This document shows, piece by piece, positions 12,501-23,600 of a stretch of DNA of 64,000 nt. The notes below the pieces were generated by a model. That model searched no databases. It was not told the origin of the DNA and saw only the letters and a program-made list of their open reading frames with translations. A program made the translations under genes and the position numbers. Within the stretch, counting starts at the first letter, position 1, and every line of letters starts with the position of its first letter. The DNA is taken from positions 1 through 64,000 of the forward strand of contig JAULBX010031370.1 of assembly GCA_032358255.1 (NCBI GenBank), given 5' to 3'. This stretch comes from Heterotrichella gracilis (Eukaryota; Sar; Xanthophyceae; Tribonematales; Xanthonemataceae).

Positions 12501-13964
12501 GGTTGGAAGGCAGGGCCTCAAGGGGGGACTATCACCCGACCTGTTCCTCCTACTGGCGCTGGCGATCAGCATCAGCGAGGTGAGAGGGGAGGGAAAAGGG
12601 TGGCCTGTGGGTTGTGTGGAGGGTTGATTTTCTGGTCTAGACAACAATGATACTGGAAAATATCCAGCCTCACATGCCATGGGTGCAATTCCCAGCGCCT
12701 CCCGCCATGAACACCACCATTGCCCATTCCCGCCACTGCCACAGTGGCACCGTGGCCGTGCACCACCCACTCTCTCCACCATGGCTATCACCATGATATA
12801 ATCGCAAGCGTCACCCACCCACCCACCACCCACCCCGCAGGCGCTGTCTGGCAGCGGTGTTGCTGACTGGGCTGCCCGCCAGCTTCTGCGTGTGAGTGGC
12901 CTGGCTGACAGCCACCTGGCAACGCTGGCAGCACTGTATGTGGCAACAGCGCTGTCATCGCAGGTAGGGTTTGGGGAGGTTTTGTGACAGGCTTCTTCAA
13001 TGTTGTAGTGCCCTCCCCGTTCCTGTGTACGCTTTCTTCTCAGGTAGGGTTTGGTAGGGATTGAGTCTCCTACTTTGAGATCCTACTTTGGGATGTCGGA
13101 GAGGTTGCAGTGGTGGTGGTGTACCAACCACACTGCCTTAGCAGTTGGATATCTCGACAAGAATTTTGAAGGGTACCATTCCAGTGTAGTTGAAGCGCAT
13201 GCACATCTGCAGCCACTCCACCAGCCCCCACACCCCCCTGTACCCACGCACTCAACCCCCACAACCACCCAGGTGCTCGCCAGCCACGCCAGCGCCGCCA
13301 TCATGTACCCAATCGCAGCAGCGGTGGCGGAGGCGGAGGGTCTAAATGTGGTGCACGCGGGGGTGCTGGTCATGTTGGCATCGTCAGCGGTATACGCCTC
13401 CCCCCTGGCTCATCACACCAATTTGGTGGTTATGGGGGCGGGGGGGTACTGTACACGGGACTTTCTGCGCTTTGGCGGCCTCATGCAGGTGGGTTTGGGG
13501 TTAAGGGTTTTGAGTATTGCACCAGGGACTTCCTGCGCTTTGAGGGGCTCATGCAGGTGGGTGGGGTGGGTGGGTGGGGGCTGAGGGGTTAATGACCAAT
13601 GCCCCCCCTACATAGCTCATTAAGACAGCAATGTACCTGCTTCCGGATAGGGACAATGCTATGAATGTCCTGCGATGCACAATGACCAGCTGTAAGCTCG
13701 AAGTGCGCACCCCTCCCTCACAACCCTTACAACTCTAAACTCTAAAACCCTACATCATATACCATCCCCTTTCCTCTTCCTGACCCCCCTCCCCCCCTGC
13801 AGCTCTGGCAGCTGGTTGTGGCAGTGGCTGTGGTGTGGCTGGCGGACCACTGGCCGCTGGTGTGGGCAGCAAGCGCACAGGCGGCACTCATGGTGTTTGC
13901 GGGGGCGCCGCTGCTGGGGCACTGGCTGGGGCAGGGGGCCGAGAGCGGGGGAAAGGCAAATTGA
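3594..13964 (+). CDS. SAC1/SLT-like transporter: SLC13-type permease with four RCK_C (TrkA-C) domains
   Basis: Twenty exons: 3594-3753, 3927-3989, 4290-4379, 4748-4875, 5093-5174, 5422-5604, 5848-5968, 6479-6552, 6765-8482, 8663-8950, 9151-9345, 9742-9825, 10228-10428, 10784-10985, 11185-11331, 11835-12051, 12378-12579, 12841-12963, 13273-13488, 13803-13964; 1551 aa, every junction in phase. The N-terminal half (GWRGWVSVGVV, VISVRQALVGFSDQGL, TLMGTSSNLIV) and C-terminal half (residues ~1320-1550; HHTNLVVMGAGGY, RDFLRFGG) are the two SLC13-like membrane repeats. Between them lie four RCK_C domains (~236-305, ~1034-1110, ~1130-1195, ~1215-1300). Relatives are Na+/sulfate transporters (SLT) and the Chlamydomonas sulfur-status regulator SAC1. 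Odd points: both Asn-Asn motifs are replaced, and a loop of about 730 residues separates RCK domains 1 and 2. The upstream frame stays open a little beyond 3594; 3594 is the first ATG. Exon 5 could instead start at 5048. Confidence 0.88.
4418..4456 (+). repeat. Echo of exon 3 end, SAC1-like gene
   Basis: The sequence from ACATGCAGCGGGTGCTGGGC to CACGAC repeats the last ~38 bases of exon 3 (ending 4379) with few changes. The donor GT is lost (CACAACCGCTAGG). It sits in the following intron. Confidence 0.85.
6035..6085 (+). repeat. Echo of exon 7 end with donor site
   Basis: TGTACCTGGTGTCAGTCAGG plus GTGGGGAGGGAAGGAACCCTAGTG repeats 5950-6000, which spans the exon 7 end at 5968. The copy keeps a GT donor at the same place. 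Confidence 0.9.
6353..6399 (+). repeat. Echo of exon 8 start with acceptor site
   Basis: GTTGTGGTATGATCAGGCGC and GGCGAGGAGCTGGTGCATGC copy the acceptor and first ~35 bases of exon 8 (6479 on). A usable AG is present at 6365-6366, but the copy then diverges. Confidence 0.85.
7189..7275 (+). repeat. In-frame tandem repeat built from AAACCCTAAACCCT
   Basis: Inside exon 9 of the SAC1-like gene two copies read GGETLNPQQGLDPAS and GEETLNPEEVLDPAA. The TLNP core is encoded by telomere-type ACCCTAAACCCT, so the repeat seen in introns has here become protein sequence. Confidence 0.7.
7284..8482 (+). other. Four spaced copies of a LLxSPFGA motif
   Basis: The disordered loop contains LLAMLSSPFGASQLQ (7284 on), LMASPFGAPQLQ (7673 on), LMTSPFGASSS (8107 on) and LLTSPFHQ (to 8482), about 350-440 bp apart. 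The surrounding sequence is Gly/Pro-rich and unconserved, so the motif stands out as a possible short linear motif (SP is a proline-directed phosphorylation context). Confidence 0.65.
7489..7655 (+). repeat. In-frame repeat of 14-17 residues in the SAC1-like loop
   Basis: Four degenerate copies follow each other: PSPRVQPAAAEETPQ, PSARGQQDGDEILK, ASARVQPDVGEAPK, PSARAEAHAEEALA. The nucleotide unit contains CCCTCGGCTAGGG or a close variant. It lies in the low-complexity loop between RCK_C domains 1 and 2. Confidence 0.7.
8503..8540 (+). repeat. Echo of exon 9 end
   Basis: CCTCAAGCTGCTGACCTGTC resembles CTCAAGGAGTTGCTGACCTC at 8449-8468 and is preceded by AAACCCTAAA. It lies just inside the next intron. 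Confidence 0.6.
10570..10620 (+). repeat. Echo of exon 13 end, open cassette exon
   Basis: This 51-bp copy of the last part of exon 13 (ending 10428) reads EGSVHTKHQLILALDVK, beside RTKRQLMVAMEVK in the original. It has a CAG acceptor before it, a GTGAGG donor after it and phase 0 at both ends, so inclusion would add 17 residues without a shift. Whether it is spliced cannot be told from sequence. Confidence 0.75.
11374..11700 (+). repeat. Echoes of exon 15 end (two) and exon 16 start
   Basis: The exon 15 end (GCTCAGAGATCATCGGTGAG, to 11331) recurs decayed at ~11374-11410 and ~11475-11500; the latter keeps ATCATTGGTGAGTTTAGGG. At ~11646-11700 an echo of exon 16 reads TTGTGGCTGTGCACCGCCAG against ATAGTGGCCGTCCACCGCCA in the exon. 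Confidence 0.75.
13518..13565 (+). repeat. Echo of exon 19 end with donor site
   Basis: GGACTTCCTGCGCTTTGAGG and GGCTCATGCAGGTGGG copy the end of exon 19 (to 13488) including the GTGGG donor. Confidence 0.85.
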
Positions 13965-13986
13965 TGCTATTTTTCAGGGTAGGGGC

Positions 13987-14165
13987 AACTTGCCATGAAA
14001 GCACTTGTGATGTTTGCGGGCGCGCCGCTGCTGGTCATTGGCTGGGGCAAGGGGCCAAGAGCGCGGGAAGGACAAATTGATGTTAGTTTTCAGGGTAGCG
14101 GCAACTTTCCATGAAAGCACTTATGATGCGGGCCGCTGCTGGGACACTGGCTGGGGCAGGGGAGG
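13987..14165 (+). repeat. Two extra copies of the last exon end in the SAC1-like 3' flank
   Basis: The coding end GTGTTTGCGGGGGCGCCGCT through GGCAAATTGATG (stop at 13962) is followed by a second copy (13987-14093, with GACAAATTGATG) and a shorter third copy (14094-14165). Copies 2 and 3 share AACTT-CCATGAAAGCACTT, so the unit is about 105 bp. Confidence 0.85.
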
Positions 14166-14404
14166 GGTGAGGGGGTAAAGGCAGACTGACGCCAAGGGCA
14201 GGGACAAGGGGATGGGCAGGGTGCTGATGATTGAATGGGGCATGTGGAATGCGGCATTGAATTGGTTTCACCGTGGCATTGCCAATCTAGATTGGAGCTA
14301 AGGACTTCAGCATGGTAAGGGGATTGGTGTGCGTACTGCATGCTGGCATATATGTTGAACACCATTGAAAGCAGATCTTGTGAAGTGTGGAAGGGGGAGA
14401 AACT

Positions 14405-14409
14405 TGTAA
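14405..14409 (+). terminator. TGTAA polyadenylation motif, SAC1-like gene
   Basis: It is the first TGTAA after the stop at 13964 and gives a 3' UTR of about 450 nt. Confidence 0.5.
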
Positions 14410-15101
14410 CAGTATGGGTACTTATATTTACAATTACACACATTTGTCTAGCACTGCTAGTAGTAGGGAGCGTCAGCTGCAGCTCAATCACACACACGCT
14501 CTCTAGAGTGGCATCCACCATTTTGCCCCACCATTTAATATTGCCTTTGGCTGCCATTGGCTGTCCATTGGCCAACCTCCTGGTTGGCATGGACACATTC
14601 CTACACTTGCTTGTTACAGTACATTACAGGTTGCGCGCAAGGTCTTGTGCACTATTTACAACATCGCTGGGTGCAAACAACAACAATGACATTGCCACTA
14701 CCGGTAATACAGTGCCTGTTCGGCACCGTGGCGATAGCTTTGCAGACTCTTGAGCCAGGTTGCTCATTGAAAAGGTCAGATAGGTCCAGGACCAGGCAGG
14801 TGGAATTTGAGCAGCAGGAGTTGCGGCGGAGGCACACATGACCCCACCACCTCCCCCACATTATATTTTGCAATAATAACCCTTCACAAGGGCAAGCGCG
14901 CACCCTGGCCAGGGCGCGTGATCCCAGGTGGCACGTCACCTCAGCCACATTCAATGCCACATTCAACGCACGTCACCTCAGCCACATCCAATCTGGCCTC
15001 CCTTACAAACCCTGGTTTAGGAACCTCCATATCCCCTCCCTCACGCTCCCTATCGCCCGTCACTCTGCACTTCTTCTTCTCTTTCTTTTTCTTTGGGGGG
15101 G

Positions 15102-15304
15102 TATCAAGGGTACTGTCTGTGATTATGTTTGTCATGTTGTTTGACAGTGTTTCCCTTCAGCTGTTGAGAGAAGCCATGGCTAGCACTGTTCAGGGAGCCT
15201 TATCCTTGCATACGTTCCCTAATATTGCCAGTGACAGCTTCTCTCAACAGCTGAAGGGAAACACTGTCAAACAACATGACCAAAGACAGAGCCCTCAATA
15301 TTCT
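15102..15304. repeat. Fold-back element with 44-bp perfect inverted arms
   Basis: Bases 15131-15174 are the exact reverse complement of 15237-15280, separated by 62 nt. Weaker pairing continues outward (TATCAAGGGTACTGTCTGTG against GACAGAGCCCTCAATA), giving a hairpin of about 200 nt. It carries no ORF. It may be a MITE or a small-RNA hairpin precursor; if the TGTAA at 15007-15003 ends the DJ-1 transcript, the hairpin lies in its 3' UTR. Confidence 0.85.
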
Positions 15305-15381
15305 CGAGAACGATGATGCTTGCAGTTGATTCAGCCAAAGCTGAGCGCAAACCCTTAGCTAGGGTGTGCGACTCTAAATCT

Positions 15382-15480
15382 CTTCACAGCGAGTAGGGGT
15401 ACTCCACAATGAGGCCCGCCGCCTCCGTCACCTCCTCCTCCCCATACAAGACCCTCACGAGGGCACGCCCAAACCCTTGG
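15382..15480 (-). repeat. Echo of DJ-1 last exon
   Basis: A copy of roughly the last 95 bases of the DJ-1 coding sequence (15492-15590), including the TGA position, lies directly downstream: CTTCACAGCGAGTAGGGGTA occurs in both. The copy is tandem, same orientation, with scattered changes. Confidence 0.9.
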
Positions 15481-15491
15481 CTAGGGTTGCT

Positions 15492-17241
15492 TCACAGCGA
15501 GTAGGGGTACATCACCATGGGACCCGCCACCTCCGCCACCTTCTCCTCCCCGTACAAAACCCTAACGAGGGCAAGCGCAAACTCGAAGGCTGTCCCCGGG
15601 CCACGGCTGGTGAGCATGGTGCCGTCCACCACCACACGCTGGGCGACGGCGCTGCGAGGGGTAGGGGGAGTGGGGTGGTGAGATGGGTGGGGGAGTGGGT
15701 GGTGAGATGGGTGGGGAGTGGGTGGTGAGGTGGGTGGTGGGGGCGAGGAGGATAGCGGGAACGGAAAGGGGCTGATGCACCTTCACACGTGGTCTACACG
15801 GTGATGGGATGCATTCGTGCCACTTGGGCATGCAGTCCTTTTGAAAATTGAGTTGCGCTTTTTAAAAACAAGGCATTGAAGGGCAAGAACTCCTCACAAC
15901 CTGCATCATCAGCAGCACCATTGGATGCCAACCCCTATAAACCTGTGCATCCCCCACACCACCCCTGCCCCCACTACCACCACCACCTCCACCCACCCAC
16001 CTCTGGTTGCTGAGCTTGCCCACAAAGGCAGGGTGCGCAGTGGCCACTTTGCCCTCCAGCAACCCCTGTGCCTCAAACACAACCGCCGGCGCCGCGCAGA
16101 TGGCTGCCAACTGGCGGTGCGCGGCTGCCTGCTGCTGGAGCATGTGTGCCAGGGGGGCGCTCTCGTGCAGGCGGGTCGCGCCGGGCATGCCTCCCTGCGT
16201 GGCATTATATGATTATTCAAATTTTCCCTTCTAAGCAAGGATTGTCAAGTTCCATGAGACTGTTGGGGGGCAGGGGTCGGTGGTGGCGGTGGGTGGGTGG
16301 GTGAGGGTCGTTGTGCAAGTGGAGCATCTTATGTGGCTCGCGGGGTGTGGAAGGCATTTCAGGCAACCACCGAATCCAAGGGGTTTTGTGGCCATGATGG
16401 TGGCTGTTACGGTTAGGGGCTTGTGACCGTGGCAGCGAGCTAGGCTGTACACAATAATTAAAACCCTATGGTAGGGTAATCAAAACCACACCCAGTTGAT
16501 CCACAATGCAAGCAGGGGGGCTAGCCACAGGTGCAAACCCGCTGCTGGCACCGCCTCCCGGCCTCCCCTCTTACCGGCAGCGCTATGACGTCGAACGCCT
16601 CGTCCGCCACGTCAGCTATGAGCTTATCCGCCACCAGCTTGACGTTGCGTGAGCACACCACTTCGAGAGTATCTTCGACAGAGGCGACAGTCACCTCGGC
16701 GCCTGAGCGAAGAGCGACAAGGGGGTTTATTGCCATGTGACGGGTGGGTTTGGCGACTTACGAAGGGCTCATGACGTTTCGGGTTGAACTCACGACATCA
16801 TCTTGGTTTGGTGTGGCATGTGCATGCATGCTGCGTATCCACCCAATATGCATGCATGAGCGCTTCACAGCCCAGGCACAGTCAGACACGGCAGTGTGTG
16901 CGTCGCTGTGGTTACAAGGTGTATCATATAGTTTGCACCAGCTGGTTACCTGCTCGTCGCAGCACGTCAATGGTGATCACCGCTTCCATCTCCTCGCTCC
17001 CATGGGCGATGGGCACCAGCACCCTCTTCACCCCCCCCTTCGCCGCCATGGCTGCGGTGGTAACGCGCCGCCGACCGAGCGCCGCCTTAAGGGGCGGCAG
17101 GGGCAGGGAGACGTGGAGGGAAACCCTGCCAGGCGCTAGCGTTTTGTGTGTGAAGGGTGGTGCACAGGGGGCAGGGGAGGGATTCAGGCGGGCCAATGCG
17201 AGCAGCACGGGTCGACCCACGGACGTGACTTGGCGATGCAT
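15492..17241 (-). CDS. DJ-1/PfpI family protein (PARK7-like), probably organelle-targeted
   Basis: Exons: 17241-16950, 16702-16575, 16194-16001, 15651-15492; 257 aa, phases consistent. The core reads [15 protein letters not shown] (conserved Glu), then [29 protein letters not shown], and [13 protein letters not shown], whose Cys is the nucleophilic/redox residue of DJ-1. It ends with [15 protein letters not shown] and [15 protein letters not shown]-1 proteins act as redox-responsive chaperones/glyoxalase-like enzymes. About 64 residues precede the core, rich in Arg, Ser, Ala and Leu and without acid residues, which looks like a mitochondrial or plastid transit peptide. An ATG at 17280 would add 13 residues; the inner ATG at 17049 would give a cytosolic protein of about 193 aa. 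The start choice is open. Confidence 0.9.
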
Positions 17242-17660
17242 CTGCGATGAACCGAAGGTGGCTCCTAAAAAGAAGTGCATGCGGGTAGCGGGCTGTCGTA
17301 AACGCTGCCTTTGTATGTGTCTCGCAACTTTTGATGCGTTCCACAGTTTCTGGGACTGTGGTAGTGAACTAAACTGGGGAGGAAACTCTGTGTACTTCGG
17401 CGCATGGAGGATCCCGTTTAGCCAAACAGCACCCGCAACACACCTCCTTTATCGCATACATACAGCACTTGCACTGCTCTCCTTTCACCCCTACCTGCCG
17501 GCTGCAGCAGCCTCGGCGCATTGCCACCTCGGCTTATGCATGCGTTCCATATCTCTCGGACAACCCTCCGTACCCATCCCATTCCCCCGCCCCCCACTGG
17601 CTGCACATGGGCGGTACCGGTGGGCGGTTTTTGGCCCCACTTATGCGCTGAGGAGGGTGC
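17242..17660. promoter_or_regulatory. Shared divergent 5' region of DJ-1 (-) and RecD-like (+)
   Basis: About 420 bp separate the two start codons and transcription runs outward on both sides, so promoters must share this space. I see no clear TATA box. An in-frame TGA at 17649-17651 fixes 17661 as the first possible ATG of the helicase exon. Confidence 0.5.
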
Positions 17661-20600
17661 ATGAACTTTACCGCAGTGCAACTCGCTGTGCCTCAGCTTG
17701 AGATCGAACCTCAACCCTCTGCCCCAGCACCCACCGGCACAGCGCTCCCAGCCACCCCACAGGCGCCCGCCGACAGACCCACAGCTCGCTTTTTTACCAC
17801 CGCCGCCACTGCTGCACTGCCGGAGGTACTGGTGGGCGTTTCGCTGCTGCTGGCGAGCGCACGAGGCCGCCCCTTCCGCCCCCCACCCACCACCCGCATG
17901 CTGCTCCCACGCACCGCCGGGTCGCGCCCACCCGCCCTCCACCGCCCTCCACCGCCCCTCAACTCCGGCCCACCCTTCCTGCGCCACCTGCACCGCTTCG
18001 CCCCCCTCCCCACACCCACCAGCAGCAGGGGGTATGGCACCACCATCCCCACATCCCAACGGGGACAGTCAGTGACACCAGCAGGGATGCAGCGCACCAC
18101 GGCACAGTCCCAGCCCCACCACCCCACCAACAGCCACAGCCACAGCCAGTGGAACACCAGCCAGGCTCGGAGGTACCAGCGCGCCACCCCCACCGCAGCC
18201 CCCGCACCCCCCAAACCAGTGCGGTCCCTCCCCGCCGCCGCCCCGCCGCTACCCCCCCTGCACATCCAGCATGGCGCAGCCGCCCATGGCGCAGCCGGGG
18301 CGTTGGCGTCATGGGAGTACATGCCCGCACCGCCATCTCCACAGCAGCAATTCCAGCAAGGGGGAAACAGGTACCCCGGGGTGAATCCCTACCAAGGGGG
18401 GATGCAACAGCAAGCGGGGGAACAGGTGGCAGCTGCAACGCCTTCCGGGATGGTAATGGTGGAGGGGAGTGTGCATCGAGTGACCTTTAGGTGCGCCATG
18501 ATATGGTACCCTACACCCCCTTGTACCCTACACAAACAGCAACCCCCTACAACCCCGATGCTCACACACCACGGGAGGGAGGAAAACTTCACCCAAAACA
18601 CACCCTCCAGGATCATTACACCAGCCTTTACCCAAGTCTACAGACGACGTAACCAGCTACACACTCCTAAACCTAAGGCCAGCCGCAAACCCTAATTCTA
18701 ACCCTAACCCCCTCAAACCCTAATCCTAGCCCTACACAAAACCCTAACACGTACCCTAACCCCACACCCCACAGGAGCGACGACACCGGCTACACCATCC
18801 TCAAACTGAAGCCAGCACCAGACACCACCCACCCGGAGCCCCCGCCCCCCACCCGCCCCCCCAAGCCCAAACCCCCCACCGGCCCCGGCGCCCCCCGGCG
18901 GCGCAAGGCAGTGGCCACCCACCTCACAGTGGTGGGTACTCTGCCCCCGGTGGCTGTGGGTCAGAGCCTGAAGCTGTCTGGCAGCTGGGTGGAGCACCCC
19001 GAGTGGGGCTGGCAGCTCAAGGTGGCGGAGTGCGACACGGTAGGGTTTTCCAGGGTGTTTTTAGGGTTTCTTGGTGGTTTGCAGGGGTCCTAGGGACATG
19101 TGCTGGATAGTAGTGCATGGCGTGTGGCTACTGCCGGTGCATGCATCCCTCCGGGTGCACGCATGTAGCTGCTACTGTGGCGGTAGGGTTTGGTAGATTT
19201 CTATGCAACGATGTGCATGGCCTTTCTCACATTTATTACACTATCCCCAGCGCACTCCTCCTCACCACAACCCCCAACCCACCCCCACCCCCTCCAGGTG
19301 GGGATGGACAACAGCGAAGCGGGGATGGCGGCCTACATGGCGTCCGCGCTCAAGGGGGTGGGGCCTAAAACAGCGCAGCTGCTGGTTGCGGAATTTTCCA
19401 CGGAATTGGGGGACACCCTGGATGCCCCCAATGCCCTGACCAAGCTCCAGCAGGTGGCGGGCATAGGGGCCAAGACCGCTGCTACCATTAAGGCGTCGTG
19501 GGACGCCAACCGAGGTGAGGGTTTTGAGGTTTGAACCCTAGGGTAGAGTGTGGAAGGGGACTAATGCCAACGTGTGCATGTGCTGTGTGGTAACAGGTGG
19601 TCGGGGGATTGGTCCTGGCGGGGGATTGGTCCTGGTGCTGAAGGAGCACAGCATCAAACCCTAACCAGGAAACTACCCTGCCAATGTACATTCCTCCCCC
19701 TTTCCACGTGGTCGGGAGGTCGTTCTGGTGCTGAAGTAGGGTTCAGCGTCAAACCCTAACCAGAAAAAAAGTACCCTACCAATGGCCGTCCCTCTTATTT
19801 TCAGGTGGCCGGGAGGTGGTTCTGGTGCTGCAGTCTGCCGGCGTGCCAGTCATGCTTGCCCAGCGCATGGTGTCCAGGCTGGGTCCAGACGCGCACCAGC
19901 TGCTGCTGCGGGATCCCTACGCGGCGCTCAAGGGCATCCCCGGGGCCACCTTCAGGTGGGGGATGGATGCCGGGGTTATGTGGATTTTGGAATCTGTGGG
20001 GGGGTTAGGATATCGTGGTGTTTAGGCTTGGCCCAGACGCGCACCAGCTGCTCCTTTCCCTGAGATCCCAATGCGACGCTTAGAGCATCCCCGGGGGCCA
20101 CGTGTGCATGGGGATTAATGCGGCGACACCACAGCCATTCTTATACCCTAACCAAACCCAAACCCTTGGCAAATTTTCTTTGCCAAGGGTAGGTTCCTAA
20201 AACCAAACCCTACCCCGCAGCCTGATGGATGCGGTGGCTGTCAAGGTTGGCGCGCCCGGCGACCTCCCCAACACCCAGCCCAAAACCCTAACCAAACCCT
20301 CTCCAATACCCTAACCAAACCCTATTTCCTGCAGCCTGATGGATGCGGTGGCTGTCAAGGTTGGCGCGCCCGGTGACCTCCCCAGCAGGGGGGGCGCTGC
20401 GGTGGGGGCTGTGCTGGGGACTGCTGCCAGGGACCGACACACTTTCCTGCCCTGGCAGAAATTGGAGGCGGAGGCGCTACGGTTACTGAACGGGGGAGGT
20501 ACGGGTGGGGGCTGGGGAGCACATGGTGTGGTGATGATGCCACATGTGCTTTGTGGCGAGCAGTGCAGATTATTGGTGATAAGAACTCGTCAATGGTTGA

Positions 20601-23600
20601 TCCCTGGGTTGTTCACATGGACACATGTCTTGTCATACCGCGGTGTTGGATTGTGGTTCCTATTGCGGTACCTATGGTTGCCATGGGCCGTAGCTTTAGG
20701 GTTTTGCCGTGGGTTGAAGCACCATATTCAAGCATTAGCCTGCATGGTGTCGGGTGGAGGATATGGGCACTGCTGCTTCTGTGCAACAAGATCACCTCCC
20801 CACTCTCCCCCCCGCAGGTTTCTCCCCCTGGACCCCCTCCCAGCTGCGCGCCGCCGCCCTGCAGCTTCAGGAGGGGGGTGACCTGGTGGTGGAGGAGGAG
20901 GGGGAGGGGCCGCGCACCGGTGGGGTGCCAGGTGGCGGTGGCCAGATGGCAGTGGAGGAGGAGCTCAAGGCCAGGGCAAGGTGAGGGTTTTAGGGTGTAG
21001 GGTTTGAGGTGTAGGGTGTTTGGGTGGCAGGTGGCGGCGGCCAGATGGCGGTGCAGGAGGGGCTCAAGGCCGGGGCAAGGTGGGTTTCTAGGGTTTAGGG
21101 TTTGGAACTCGCGGTGCAGGGTGTAGTTGACCCACCCCTGCCGAGGCTGCTGTAAATGCCGCTGCGGTTGCGGCTACGGCATGGGATGGGGCTGAGCATG
21201 CCATTGCATGGTACGCATCGACCTAATGCTCCGCACGAACAGGCGCCGTGGCAACCTCAGGTGTCTCCATATGCCCAAAAACCTGGCAAGCACCCTATAC
21301 CCCACACACATCACAACAACCCGTTACCCCCGTCACCAACAGGCGCGCCGACGACCTGGGCACCTTTTTCCTGGGACTGTGCCGGGGATACATCGGCCCC
21401 CACCCCTGCACCGCCCTCACCTCCCACTTTGGCGTGCGCCTGCTGGATGTGCTTGGGGGTCCGGATGCGGAGCGCGAGCTTCAGGCCTGCAAGGGTGTGG
21501 GTCCCAAGGTGGCGGCCAAGGTGGTGCGGTGCTGGCGGGACGCGATAGGTGCGTGGGTGGGGTGGGTGGGGGGGCAGTGGTGGCTGCATGCGGCGTGCGC
21601 AGTTGACGACTCGCCCTTACATTAGAACAAAGAATAATAATGAATACCGACCGCGGCTTCAAAGAATCGCGCTTACATTACATGGTTGGGAATAAATTTC
21701 TACGACTCCAAGGTCTTTGGCAACCAGTGCAATGCTGCCCCACCCCCATGTTGCAACATCCCTTGTTTTATCTAGCATTGGCACTGCACCCCATGCCACC
21801 CTTGACACAAAAACCCTAATGGAACCCTACCATCAAACCCTGCTCGCAAACCCTACCCAAGGGACTGGAAACCAACCTAAACAAACCCCTTCCCTGTGTT
21901 CCCCCCCACAGACAAAGCCACCGCCGCGCGCCAATCCTCCGCCGCCGCGCCGCCCCTCCCCTCCACCCCCCCGCCCCTCCCTGACTGGTCCCCCAACGCT
22001 CGCTGCTACACTGCTGGCGCCTGGTTGGCCGAAGCCAGGGTGGCTGCTGTGCTGGCAAGGCTATCAGGGGAAGATCCCCACGAAATAGAGGGGGGGCCCA
22101 AGCGGGTGGCCCAGTGGATCCGCAAGTATCACAAGCTATCAGGTGCGAGGGGTGGATGGGGTGGCTGAGCGGGCTTTGGGTTGACGCCTTTTTAAAGGAA
22201 GTTAGCGACGCTTTCCAGCTGTGCGGTATAGCAAGCTTGGATGCCATGGGAACACCATTGGATGCGTTGTGTCACACCCGTGACCTGGACCTTGAATGGC
22301 CACCTGTGGATTAGGGTGCCTTGTTTTACCCCATAATGCGCGCGGAAAAAAATCCTTGGCCCCATTTCAACCCTAACCCAAACCCTAACCCATTTTCACC
22401 CCAGGCGTTGAGCTGAGTGAGGGCCAGAAGGCAGCAGTGACCTCAGCAGCCAGCGCGCCTGTGCTTGTGGTGACGGGTGGGCCTGGGTGCGGCAAGACCT
22501 TTGCCACGCGCACCATAGTCAAGCTGTGGAGGGCGATGGGCAAGCGGGTCAAGCTGGCGGCGCCAACAGGTGAGGGTAATATGGGAAGAATGGGGAAAGC
22601 CTACTGGTTGCTCTGGTGGGGGACCTAGTGTTAGTACTGCTTGGCGAAGTGTGAAGCAAGGTCATGCCCACAAGCACTAAGGTAGTGACATGGTCCAATG
22701 GTGCGTCACGAGTTCGTCCGATGCTACAGCAAAGTCAGAAGAGGTAAAACTTAATTGACTGAAATTTCTGCCATGTTCTAATCAGGATTCTGCTCCTCAG
22801 GATGTCAGAATACTGACATCAGATCAGTATTCTGATGTACTCCAGATACCCAGTGGATCTGGAAGCCTGGCGCGGCTCGCTTCATGCCCTCCCCTTGCCC
22901 CCATCACTTATCCCCCACCCCCTCCTCCCCCTTGCAGGTCGCGCCGCCCAACGATTAGGCGAGGCCAGTGGTGTACCCGCCAGCACCATCCACCGGCTGC
23001 TGGGATATGCTGCGGCGGGGGCAGGGGGACAAGGGGGTGCGGGTGGTGCAGGGGAGGCGGTGGCGGGTAGTGAGGAAGGGGAGGACGGCATGCGGGGCCT
23101 GTTTGAGTTTTCGGCGGACAACCCACTCAAGGTGGGTGTTCCCCCTCTCCCCAACCCCCTCCCAAACGCTACCATGATACTTCTCCAACATGTGCATGGC
23201 AGTGCATACTCCAATGCATACATCACTCCCCCACCTGCACTCTCTCCCCAATCTCTTCACAAAAAGCCCTGGAATGTCTCCTTACTTTACCTCAACACGA
23301 CCCTGCCAAAGTCCCAACAAATCCGAGGGTGGGAGTGGGGAGACCAACCTACAGGAGCCCGTCGCCTTCTGGGTATCGCACAGGCACGCGCATCCAGATC
23401 AGGCTGAGCTCAGATATGAGTATCTGGGAGGCAGGGATTCCCCCGCTCTCTATGGCCAGCAGGGGAGCGTAATATCCCACAGTAATACTCATAAACAATT
23501 TTCAGACCGGAACAATGCGATTTTCGGAGCCTTGGAGCTAAGAACCACTTTGTTCCGTTCTGGATTTCGTTTTGAGTTTTACTGGGGGTTATTACGCCCC

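Larger units (their letters stand above)
14166..15381. other. Convergent intergenic region, SAC1-like (+) and DJ-1 (-)
   Basis: No conserved coding sequence was seen. The region holds a TGTAA motif for the plus gene (14405), TTACA for the minus gene (15003-15007), a CTTCTTCTTCTCTTTCTTTT pyrimidine run at ~15070-15095 and the fold-back element at 15102-15304. Confidence 0.5.

Noticed and set aside
16784-17701. Plus-strand open frame of 305 codons opposite DJ-1 exon 1
   Set aside because: It is antisense to a conserved exon and has no recognisable domain; codon content mirrors the true gene.
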